From: Billgrantia pellis
GTDB taxonomy: Bacteria > Pseudomonadota > Gammaproteobacteria > Pseudomonadales > Halomonadaceae
Assembly (NCBI RefSeq): GCF_008297955.1
Contig: NZ_VTPY01000005.1
Location: 186,001 to 250,000 of the forward strand
Direction of reading: 5' to 3'
DNA length: 64,000 bases
Position numbers and translations under genes: made by a program. Below, piece by piece: positions 8,045-17,378 of this stretch; the first letter of the stretch is position 1, and each line of letters starts with the position of its first letter. The notes under the pieces are model-generated. The model was not told the DNA's origin and searched no databases. It saw only the letters and a program-made list of their open reading frames with translations.

Positions 8045-9640
8045 TCAGCCGAACTGGTTCATGGTGTTGTCCTTGCCTCCGGCCTTGAGCGCCGCTTCGC
8101 CGTGGAAGAACTCCTTGTGGTCGTCGCCGATGTTGGAGCCGGCCATGTCCTGGTGCTTGACCGTGGCGATGCCTTCGCGAATCTCGCGGCGCTGCACGCC
8201 GGCCACATAGGCCAGCATCCCCTCGTCGCCGAAGTAGCCCTTCGCCAGGTTGTCGGTGGACAGGGCCGCGGTGTGGTAGGTCGGCAGCGTGATCAGGTGA
8301 TGGAAGATACCGGCCTCACGCGAGGCGTCGCGCTGGAAGTTGCGCGTCCACTCGTCGGCCAGGCGGCCAAGCTCGGTGTCGTCGTACTCGGCACTCATCA
8401 GGTTGGCGCGGTCGTAGGCCGAGACGTCCTTGCCTTCCTTCTCCCAAGCGTCGAACACTTGCTGCCGGAAATTGAGAGTCCAGTTGAAGGACGGCGAGTT
8501 GTTGTAGACCAGTTTGGCGTCCGGTACCACGTCGCGAATACGATTGACCATGCTGGCGATCTGGCCGACATGAGGCTTCTCGGTCTCGATCCACAGCAGA
8601 TCGGCGCCGTTCTGCAGGCTGGTGATGCAGTCCAGCACCACACGATCCTCGCCGGTGCCCGGCTTGAACTGGTAAAGGCCCGAGGCCAGGCGCTTGACCT
8701 TGACCAGCTTGCCGTTCTGCTTGATCACCACGTCGCCGTTATCGATGTCGGAAGCCGAGGTGATCTCCTCGCCGTCGAGGAAGCTGTTGTACTGGTCGCC
8801 CAGGTCGCCCGGCTCCTTGGTCACGGCGATCTTCTGCGTCAGGCCGGCGCCGAGGGAGTCGGTGCGAGCGACGATCACGCCGTCTTCCACGCCGAGCTCG
8901 AGGAAGGCATAGCGTACCGCATTGATCTTGGCCAGAAAGTCCTCGTGGGGCACGGTGACCTTGCCGTCCTGGTGGCCGCACTGCTTCTCGTCGGATACCT
9001 GATTCTCGAGCTGGATGCAGCAGGCACCCGCCTCGATCATTCTCTTGGCCAGCAGGTAGGTGGCCTCGGCGTTGCCGAAACCGGCATCGATGTCGGCGAT
9101 AATCGGGACCACGTGGGTCTCGTGGTTGTCGATCTTGGCGATCAGTTCGTCGGCCTTGGCCTTGTCACCCGCCTTCTGAGCCGCTTCCAGATCTCGGAAC
9201 AGATGATTGAGCTCCCAGGCGTCGGCCTGGCGCAGGAAGGTATAAAGTTCTTCGATCAGGCCCGGCACGCGGGTCTTCTCGTGCATGGACTGGTCGGGCA
9301 GCGGGCCGAACTCGGAGCGCAGGGCGGCGACCATCCAGCCGGAGAGGTAGAGGTAGCGGCGCTTGGTGGTGCCGAAGTGCTTCTTGATCGAAATCAGTTT
9401 CTGCTGGCCGATGAAGCCATGCCAGCAGCCCAGCGACTGGGTGTACTGGGAGCTGTCGGCATCATAGGCGGCCATGTCCTCGCGCATGATCCTGGCCGTG
9501 TAGCGGGCAATGTCCAGACCGGTCTTGAAACGGTTCTGGGCGCGCATGCGGGCGGCATTCTCGGGGCTGATATTGGCCCACTTGCCTTGCTGGGCTTCGC
9601 GCAGTTGAGCCAGTGCCTTGATGTCGTCTTTATATGACAT
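8045..9640 (-). CDS. aceA: Isocitrate lyase
   Basis: A 531-residue isocitrate lyase that splits isocitrate into glyoxylate and succinate, the first step of the glyoxylate bypass. The length and sequence match the longer Pseudomonas-type enzyme closely: QSLGCWHGFIGQQK near residue 70, the catalytic-loop motif KQCGH near residue 218 and NNSPSFNWT further on. I placed the start at the ATG at 9640 (MSYKDD), with GGAAGGA about 8 nt upstream. An in-frame upstream ATG would add 16 residues foreign to the family. The gene has its own terminator and a long upstream region with palindromes. Its competitor icd is 12 kb away in this window. Confidence 0.97.
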   Translation of the reverse strand: MSYKDDIKALAQLREAQQGKWANISPENAARMRAQNRFKTGLDIARYTARIMREDMAAYDADSSQYTQSLGCWHGFIGQQKLISIKKHFGTTKRRYLYLSGWMVAALRSEFGPLPDQSMHEKTRVPGLIEELYTFLRQADAWELNHLFRDLEAAQKAGDKAKADELIAKIDNHETHVVPIIADIDAGFGNAEATYLLAKRMIEAGACCIQLENQVSDEKQCGHQDGKVTVPHEDFLAKINAVRYAFLELGVEDGVIVARTDSLGAGLTQKIAVTKEPGDLGDQYNSFLDGEEITSASDIDNGDVVIKQNGKLVKVKRLASGLYQFKPGTGEDRVVLDCITSLQNGADLLWIETEKPHVGQIASMVNRIRDVVPDAKLVYNNSPSFNWTLNFRQQVFDAWEKEGKDVSAYDRANLMSAEYDDTELGRLADEWTRNFQRDASREAGIFHHLITLPTYHTAALSTDNLAKGYFGDEGMLAYVAGVQRREIREGIATVKHQDMAGSNIGDDHKEFFHGEAALKAGGKDNTMNQFG

Positions 9641-10029
9641 GGGTGCCATCCTTCCGATCTGGGGTGGGTCGTCGGCTTCGATTGCCATGCGGCGGCGCTC
9701 GCTGCCTCATCGGTCGCTTGCTTGCGGCATCGTGCCGGTCGGTCCGGTTTATGCTGCAACTGCGAAGTAATATCAGGGTCGACCAGAACGAATCGCTTGT
9801 CTCTAGGGCGTTGGTCGAATCCGGAAAGAGCCTGAAAAGGACACGAGTTCAGGTTTTTTCAAGCTTCATCGAACGGTCGTTTTAACATCGAGCAGATTTC
9901 ACTATGCCGCATGAAACCTGGCATACACAATCAACACTTGGGGGGAAGGAGGGTTGTAGTTCGACTACAAGTAAGACGGAAAGAGGTTCATTCCTGTAGT
10001 CGAATTTCGACGGGAGAGGGAGGTGGAGG
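9641..10029. other. 389-bp gene-free region upstream of aceA
   Basis: No convincing open frame is present. It must hold the aceA promoter (minus strand) and contains two related palindromic elements near its far end (9954-9970 and 9995-10011). No clear sigma-70 promoter could be placed with confidence. Confidence 0.6.
9954..9970. promoter_or_regulatory. Palindromic element upstream of aceA, possible operator
   Basis: A perfect 7-bp inverted repeat (TTGTAGT/ACTACAA) with a 3-nt TCG centre. It has no T-tract, so it does not look like a terminator. The minus-strand sequence TGTAGTCGAA within it recurs at 9995-10004, next to a second inverted repeat (GTCGAA-T-TTCGAC, 9999-10011). The TTGT...ACAA ends recall GntR-family operators, but the binding protein is unknown. 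Confidence 0.4.
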
Positions 10030-10464
10030 CTATTTGGTCTTCAAGGAAAGAAGCATGTTGCGATGCGGAATACCGGCATCCATGAAGGTGTCGCCATAGG
10101 CGCTGAAGCCAAGGTTCTCGTAAAAGGCGATGGCATGGGTCTGGGCGGCTAACTCGACCTGTGCGTGGCCGAGCCGGCACGCCGACTCGATGGCGGCTCG
10201 CATCAGTGCGGCACCGATGCCGAGCCTGCGTGCCTTATCGAGCACAGCGACACGCCCGATATGCCCGTCGGGGAGCAGGCGGGCGGTGCCCAACGGGATG
10301 CCATTGCGCAGAGCCAGGAAATGACGAGACGCTTCGTCGCGCCCATCCCACTCCTCCTCCAGCGGTACTTGCTGCTCCTCGATGAACACCACGCGGCGAA
10401 TCTCGCTGGCCTGGGTGCCGAGTTCGGCCCAACCGCCTTCGCGTATCTCGATGGACTCCGTCAT
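10030..10464 (-). CDS. GNAT-family N-acetyltransferase
   Basis: A 144-residue single-domain GNAT enzyme. The acetyl-CoA binding motif A appears as RVAVLDKARRLGIGAAL (about residues 70-87), and a motif-B-like segment reads AIAFYENLGFSAYGD (about 110-124). The N-terminal IRRVVFIEEQQVP is typical of the ElaA/YjcF-like group. An AGGAG site spans the roxA stop, 3 bp away, so it is translationally coupled to roxA. Substrate unknown. Confidence 0.88.
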   Translation of the reverse strand: MTESIEIREGGWAELGTQASEIRRVVFIEEQQVPLEEEWDGRDEASRHFLALRNGIPLGTARLLPDGHIGRVAVLDKARRLGIGAALMRAAIESACRLGHAQVELAAQTHAIAFYENLGFSAYGDTFMDAGIPHRNMLLSLKTK

Positions 10465-10467
10465 CGT

Positions 10468-11643
10468 CTACTCCTCTTCGTCATCGGGCCAGGACAGACT
10501 GCCGGCATCCAGCAGCGCGGCCAGCAACTCGGCGGCGCCTTCTTGCTCCAGCAGCTCGGCATCCAACGGCGCCTCGCCCGCTACGGCGCGGGCCAGCGGC
10601 AGTGCGCAGACGACGCCGTCGCCGTCGGCGAACAGCGTGGCGTGTTCATCGCCCAGGGCGCGCCAGGCGAAGCGTGAGCCGGGGCTCCTGAGCAGTTCCT
10701 GCCCCTCCTGTAGTAAGGCGACAAGTTCGTCGACGTCCGTAGGATGTTCGCTGACGACGAGCTGATCGACGTATTTGGGTTGGGTCATCACACGACCGAA
10801 CCACTGGGCGAGCTGGGCCGGATCGTCGAGAGTCTCGAGGATCAGCCTCCGCATACGCGCAAGCGAGGCGTCATCCAGCTCGGCCGGGTCGGCAGGAGGC
10901 ACCATGCCGGCGTCGGCGTAGCGCAGCGAAGAGGGTAACTGCTCGCCTAGGTAGTCGGCGAAGGAGGTGATCGCTTCGTCCGCCGAGGGGGCGCGAAAGC
11001 CGACCGAATAGGTCATGCAATCGCTGGATTGGCTGACGCCGTGGTGCGCCCAGCCCGGCGGAAGGTAGAGCATGTCGCCGGGCTCGAGTACCCAGTCGTC
11101 GCCCGGTTCGACTTCGAAGCGCTCGAGGATGCGCAGGTCGATGCCGGGGATGATGGAGGCGTCGTCGGCCACCTTGCCGCCGAGCTGCCAGCGCCGCCGA
11201 CCGCTGCCTTGTAGCAGGAAGACGTCGTACTGGTCGACATGCGGCCCGACGCTGCCACCCGGCGGGGCGTAGCTGATCATGACGTCGTCGAGCCGCCAGC
11301 GAGGGAGGAAGGCGAAATGATCGAGCAGCTCGGCCACTTCGGGTACGTAGTGGTCCACGGCCTGCACCAGCAGGGTCCAGTCGCGCTCCGGCAACTCGCC
11401 GAACACGGCCTCGTCGAAGGGGCCGTGACTCACCTGCCAAGGGCCATCGGGGCCCTGCTCTTCCACCAGGCGTGCCTCGACGCCCTCCTCGCAGGCGAGC
11501 CCGGCGAGCTCGTCGGGATCGAGTGGGCTCTCGAAGTCGGCCAGAGCCCCGCGGATCAGCAACGGCTGGCGCTGCCAGTAGTCGCGCAGGAACTCGGCAG
11601 GCGTGAGGCCGCCGAGCAGGGACAGGGGCGTGTCGCTCGCCAT
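10468..11643 (-). CDS. roxA: Ribosomal protein uL16 3-hydroxylase (JmjC cupin, RoxA/YcfD type)
   Basis: A 391-residue Fe(II)/2-oxoglutarate-dependent oxygenase. In E. coli the orthologue YcfD hydroxylates Arg81 of ribosomal protein L16. The JmjC metal site is visible: HVDQYD (His and Asp about residues 134 and 136) and the distal His in WAHHGVS near 200. The N-terminal LTPAEFLRDYWQRQPLLI is characteristic of the family, and a C-terminal winged-helix region follows the cupin. I chose the ATG at 11643 because AGGAG lies 7 nt upstream. The PduO-type gene ends 20 bp upstream and the GNAT gene follows immediately. Confidence 0.9.
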   Translation of the reverse strand: MASDTPLSLLGGLTPAEFLRDYWQRQPLLIRGALADFESPLDPDELAGLACEEGVEARLVEEQGPDGPWQVSHGPFDEAVFGELPERDWTLLVQAVDHYVPEVAELLDHFAFLPRWRLDDVMISYAPPGGSVGPHVDQYDVFLLQGSGRRRWQLGGKVADDASIIPGIDLRILERFEVEPGDDWVLEPGDMLYLPPGWAHHGVSQSSDCMTYSVGFRAPSADEAITSFADYLGEQLPSSLRYADAGMVPPADPAELDDASLARMRRLILETLDDPAQLAQWFGRVMTQPKYVDQLVVSEHPTDVDELVALLQEGQELLRSPGSRFAWRALGDEHATLFADGDGVVCALPLARAVAGEAPLDAELLEQEGAAELLAALLDAGSLSWPDDEEE

Positions 11644-11663
11644 GGTGTTCTCCTGGAGAAAGC

Positions 11664-12227
11664 TCATCGATTGGCGCCGGGTACCCATAGCACGTCGTTA
11701 TCGCCGTTGCCATTGGCTCGGCGGGCAAGCACGAACAGCAGGTCGGAGAGCCGGTTGAGGTAGCGTAGCACCTCGGGGTTCACTGACTGCTCGATCATCA
11801 GTGCCGTGACCAGGCGCTCGGCCCGGCGGGTGACGGTGCGCGCCAGGTGCAGGTGGGCGGCCAACGGCGTGCCCCCGGGGAGAATGAACGAGCGCAGGGT
11901 GGCGAGTTCGGCGTTGTAAGCATCGATCCTGCTCTCGAGAGACTCGACCTGAGCCGCCGTGACCCGCAGCGGTGGGTACTTCGGGGCCTCCTGCTCGGGT
12001 GTGCACAGATCGGCACCGACGTCGAACAGGTCGTTCTGCACGCGGGCCAGAACGTCGTGCAGCTCGCCCTCGGCATGCAGTTGGGCCAGGCCGATGACGG
12101 CGTTGGTCTCGTCCACCGTACCGAAAGCTTCCACGCGCAGGTCGTGCTTGGCCACGCGGCTGCCGTCGCCGAGGCCGGTGTCGCCCTTGTCGCCGGTGCG
12201 GGTATAGATCCTGGTGAGTTTTACCAT
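11664..12227 (-). CDS. ATP:cob(I)alamin adenosyltransferase, PduO type
   Basis: A 187-residue enzyme that transfers the 5'-deoxyadenosyl group from ATP to cob(I)alamin, making coenzyme B12. Family motifs are the ATP-binding TRTGDKGDTGL near residue 9, the FGTVDETNA block near 36, the RRAERL helix near 135 and the C-terminal YLNRLSDLLFVLAR. A strong AGGGGGGAACG site precedes the ATG. No other cobalamin gene is in the window, so it may serve a B12 enzyme elsewhere. It lies between purB and roxA on the same strand. Confidence 0.92.
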   Translation of the reverse strand: MVKLTRIYTRTGDKGDTGLGDGSRVAKHDLRVEAFGTVDETNAVIGLAQLHAEGELHDVLARVQNDLFDVGADLCTPEQEAPKYPPLRVTAAQVESLESRIDAYNAELATLRSFILPGGTPLAAHLHLARTVTRRAERLVTALMIEQSVNPEVLRYLNRLSDLLFVLARRANGNGDNDVLWVPGANR

Positions 12228-12259
12228 CGTTCCCCCCTGCTACGTTTCGAGCGCTGCTC

Positions 12260-14321
<2,062 letters not shown>

Positions 14322-14325
<4 letters not shown>

Positions 14326-15434
14326 GCGCCGCTCTCCGTGGCATTCCAGGTAGTGCGAATCACTCCGCCGCCGAGGCAGATGTCGCCGTTGTAGAGTACC
14401 AGTGACTGGCCCGGCGTGACGGCGCGCTGGGGCTCATCGAAGCGGACCTCGACGCCGCCATTCGGGAGCGTGCGCATGTGGCAGGGCACGTCGCTTTGGC
14501 GATAGCGGGTCTTGGCGGTATAGCGCCCCTCGGCGGTGGGGGGAGCGCCGGCGACCCAGTCCATCGCCTCGGTGGCCAATGAATCGGTATACAGCAACGG
14601 GTGATGCTTCCCCTGCACGGCAATCAGCACGTTGCGCTCGAGATCCTTGCCCGCCACGTACCACGGCTCCTCGGGGTGGTTGGCCAACCCGCCGATGCCG
14701 AGCCCCTGGCGCTGGCCCAGGGTGTAGTACATCAGCCCCATGTGCTCGCCGATCGTCTCGCCTTCCGGCGTCTCGATGATGCCTGGTTGTGCCGGCAGGT
14801 ACTGCTGCAGGAAATCGCGAAAGCGCCGCTCGCCGATGAAGCAGATACCGGTGGAGTCCTTCTTGCGCGCGGTAGCCAGGCCGTGACGCTCGGCAATGGC
14901 GCGTACCTCGGGCTTCTCCAATTCACCGACCGGAAATAGCGTGCGGGCAATGGCGGCCTCCGGCACGGCGTGCAGGAAGTAGCTTTGATCCTTGTTGGCA
15001 TCGATGCCCTTGAGCAGCCGAGGCCGCCCGTCGCGTTCGCCACCCCGCACATAATGTCCGGTGGCGATCTTCTCGGCACCGAGCATCTCGGCGTACTCGA
15101 GGAACACCTTGAACTTGATCTCGCGGTTGCACAGGATGTCGGGATTCGGCGTTCGCCCGGCCTTGTACTCGGCCAGGAAGTGCTCGAACACGTTGTCCCA
15201 GTACTCGGCGGCGAAGTTGGCGCTGTGCAACGTGATGCCGAGCTTCTCGCACACGGCCTGGGCATCCGCCAGGTCGGTCTTGGCGGTGCAGTACTCGGTG
15301 CCGTCGTCCTCGTCCCAGTTCTTCATGAACAGGCCTTCGACCCGATAACCCTGTTCTAGCAGGAGCAGGGCGGAAACGGAGGAGTCGACGCCGCCGGACA
15401 TGCCGACGATCACCTTGCCTGAGGTGGCGGTCAT
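14322..15434 (-). CDS. mnmA: tRNA-specific 2-thiouridylase
   Basis: A 370-residue enzyme that thiolates U34 of tRNA-Lys, -Glu and -Gln, receiving sulfur from the Tus relay. The PP-loop GMSGGVDSS (residues 11-19) adenylates the uridine. The two catalytic Cys lie in [10 protein letters not shown] (about 102) and STGICFIGE (about 198). Length matches the family. It is the first gene of the mnmA-hflD-purB group. The 159-bp upstream region is shared with a divergent tetR gene and contains a palindrome at 15562-15575, so tetR control could spill over to mnmA. tRNA-Glu, one of its substrates, is encoded three times at 51 kb. Confidence 0.97.
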
Positions 15435-15561
15435 GGGCGCTCTCGGATTGAGTGGGTCGCAAATGGGCGACGATTATACCGCATCTTGCGCCCGGGCTTC
15501 ATCCGTGCCGCAAGCGCGCCGTTGCTTCGTCCTGTCGGTAGCGAGAAAGCCAGCGGTATTG

Positions 15562-15575
15562 ACCGGCCGGCCAGT
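15562..15575. promoter_or_regulatory. Imperfect palindrome before tetR, candidate TetR operator
   Basis: The 14-bp element ACCGGCCGGCCAGT lies 18 bp before the tetR start. It differs at only three positions from the perfect palindrome ahead of the RND adaptor gene (16227-16240). A TTGACC overlaps its left edge and could be a -35 element. The shared sequence suggests one protein binds both sites. Confidence 0.5.
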
Positions 15576-15593
15576 TAACATTATCTTCGCGGC

Positions 15594-16199
15594 ATGAGCC
15601 AAAGACCCCAGACCCGTGACCCCGAGCTGACCCGCGCCCGCATCCTGGATGCGGCGGAGGCGTTGTTCGTCGAACAGGGCTTCTCCGCCGTCAAGCTGAG
15701 CGAGCTGGCACGCGCGGCCGAGGTCACCAAGAGCCTGATTCATCATCATTTCGGCAGCAAGGAGCAGCTCTGGGAGTCGGTCAAGAACCGTGCCTTCGAG
15801 CGTTACTTCACCGCCCAGATGGCCATGTTGGAGGAGGCCGGCGAGCCGGACGCCGCGCTGCTGCGCAGCTCCGTGGAAGCGTATTTCCATTTCCTGCGCG
15901 ACAACCCCGACGTGGTGCGGCTATTCGCCTGGACTCACCTCGAGGGGGACAACCACTGTGGCGAACTCGACAACCAGCTTGTCGGGGCGGGAGCCGAGTG
16001 GGTTCGCCAGGCCCAGTGGCGCGGTCTGCTGCGCCAGGACGTCAATCCCACCCACGTGATCGCCGTGTTCGTGATGACTTGTACCCAGTGGTTCGAGGCC
16101 AAGTGCCATCACGAGCACTGGCCGGGGATGGGGTCCGACGAGGCGTTTCTCGAGGATTTTCTGAAGATTTTCATGGAGGGGGTCGTTCCCCGCGGGTGA
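15594..16199 (+). CDS. TetR/AcrR-family transcriptional regulator
   Basis: A 201-residue TetR-type repressor. The helix-turn-helix spans about residues 14-60: ILDAAEALFVEQGFSAVKLS, then AAEVTKSLIHHHFGSKEQLW, a very typical recognition helix. The C-terminal half is a helical ligand/dimer domain. It lies directly upstream of an RND adaptor-permease pair on the same strand and divergent from mnmA. Matching palindromes before tetR and before the RND genes suggest it represses both itself and the pump. Ligand unknown. Confidence 0.92.
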   Translation: MSQRPQTRDPELTRARILDAAEALFVEQGFSAVKLSELARAAEVTKSLIHHHFGSKEQLWESVKNRAFERYFTAQMAMLEEAGEPDAALLRSSVEAYFHFLRDNPDVVRLFAWTHLEGDNHCGELDNQLVGAGAEWVRQAQWRGLLRQDVNPTHVIAVFVMTCTQWFEAKCHHEHWPGMGSDEAFLEDFLKIFMEGVVPRG

Positions 16200-16226
16200 C
16201 GTGGGATTCGTTTACCTTGCTAACTG

Positions 16227-16240
16227 ACTGGTCGACCAGT
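16227..16240. promoter_or_regulatory. Perfect 14-bp palindrome before RND genes, candidate TetR operator
   Basis: ACTGGTCGACCAGT is perfectly self-complementary and lies 38 bp before the RND adaptor start. A TTGCTA begins 9 bp upstream of it, so a repressor here would cover a promoter. A related 14-mer precedes tetR. Confidence 0.55.
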
Positions 16241-16274
16241 TCGTAAGACCGTAAGCCAATGCGGTGAGGAGGAA

Positions 16275-16322
16275 CGCATGAGGAGGGGGGCATGGTGGCG
16301 CATGAGGAGGGGGGCATGGTGG
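16275..16322 (+). repeat. Perfect 24-bp tandem duplication over the RND adaptor start
   Basis: Two adjacent identical 24-bp units (16275-16298 and 16299-16322) repeat the start codon and the first seven codons, so the protein begins with MRRGAWWR twice. Both copies also hold an AGGAGG-rich run followed by an out-of-frame ATG. Confidence 0.9.
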
Positions 16323-17378
16323 AGAGGGGTAACCGCCCTGGCGGTCGCCACGCTTGCCTGGTTCGGCTTGGATGGCAATGGGACAGCCGCCCAGGCGGAA
16401 TCGGAAGTGGGCGTCCGACCCTTGGTGCGCAGTGCGGCGGTACGCATAACCAACGGCGAGACGCGCTACCGCTTCCCCGGCACGGTGCGGGCAAGCGAGC
16501 GGGCAGTGCCGGCCTTCCTGCATCCTGGCGTGCTACGCGAACGGCACGTGATACGCGGACAACGGGTCGAGCAGGGCGAGGCGTTGGCAACGCTGCACAA
16601 CCCGGCGATGGCCCCGGCGCGGGCGGCGGCCGACGCCCAGGTGGCCGAGCTCGACGCCCGTTTGCGTCAGTTGGGGCGTGACGTGGAGCGCTCGCGTACT
16701 CTGCGTGAGCGTAACCTCAGTGCCGTAGAGGAGCTGGATCGTTTGACGGCGGAACGCGACGCCACCGTCCAGGCCCGTGAACAGGCACTGGCGCGGCGTG
16801 CCGAGGCCCAGGCACAGCTCGAGGAACTGACGCTGCGTGCGCCCTTCGATGCCGAGGTGGCCGACCTGTTGGTCGAGCCCGGCGAATTCGTCTCTGCCGG
16901 CCAGCCGGTGCTGCGCCTGGCGGGCATCGGCAGGCGTGAGGTGGAAATCGACGTGCCCGCGGCGCTTGCCGGGCGGTTGGAAACGGGTGGGGCGGCGAGC
17001 CTGATCGCAACAGATTCCGCGCAGCGCTTTGCCGGGAGCGTCCGCGACATCGGTCGCGCGGGAGAAGGTCTGGCGTCGGTCATCGTCGGGGTCGACACCG
17101 ACCCTGGCCCGGCGTTGGGTGAATCGGTTCGGGTGCAACTGGCCGTCGACGAGCGGCCGGCCCTGCAGGTGCCGCTGGCGGCCGTGGTCGATCCCGGCGG
17201 ATACGACCCTCACGTGCTGGTGTTGAATGACGACATCGTTCAGCGGGTAGCCATCACCCCGGGGCGGCTGGCGGGTAGCTGGGTGACGATCACGGCGCCG
17301 CTCGAACCCGGAGCGCAGGTGGTGACGGCAGGGCAGGGACGTCTCGAAGAGGGAATGCGGGTGAGGGTATTGCCATGA
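16278..17378 (+). CDS. RND efflux periplasmic adaptor (membrane fusion protein)
   Basis: A 366-residue HlyD/AcrA-type adaptor. Residues 17-35 (GVTALAVATLAWFGLDG) form a signal peptide or anchor, preceded by the duplicated MRRGAWWR. The lipoyl-type biotinyl domain is split around a coiled-coil hairpin (about residues 95-185): ERHVIRGQRVEQGEALATL before it and TLRAPFDAEVADLLVEPGEFV after it. The beta-barrel and membrane-proximal domains follow. A strong AGGAGG site lies 5 nt before the ATG at 16278; the second in-frame ATG (16302) has poorer spacing. It overlaps the permease gene by 4 bp (ATGA). No outer-membrane channel gene is next to it. Confidence 0.92.
   Translation: MRRGAWWRMRRGAWWRGVTALAVATLAWFGLDGNGTAAQAESEVGVRPLVRSAAVRITNGETRYRFPGTVRASERAVPAFLHPGVLRERHVIRGQRVEQGEALATLHNPAMAPARAAADAQVAELDARLRQLGRDVERSRTLRERNLSAVEELDRLTAERDATVQAREQALARRAEAQAQLEELTLRAPFDAEVADLLVEPGEFVSAGQPVLRLAGIGRREVEIDVPAALAGRLETGGAASLIATDSAQRFAGSVRDIGRAGEGLASVIVGVDTDPGPALGESVRVQLAVDERPALQVPLAAVVDPGGYDPHVLVLNDDIVQRVAITPGRLAGSWVTITAPLEPGAQVVTAGQGRLEEGMRVRVLP

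Noticed and set aside
7910..9637. A 575-codon open frame on the plus strand opposite aceA
   Set aside because: It mirrors the aceA codon pattern in antisense, has no ribosome-binding site or recognisable domain, and high-GC genes often leave such open antisense frames.
9772..9788. FadR-like site (CTGGTCGACC on the minus strand) upstream of aceA
   Set aside because: It lacks one central base of the E. coli FadR consensus, and such a GTCGAC palindrome is common at this GC content.
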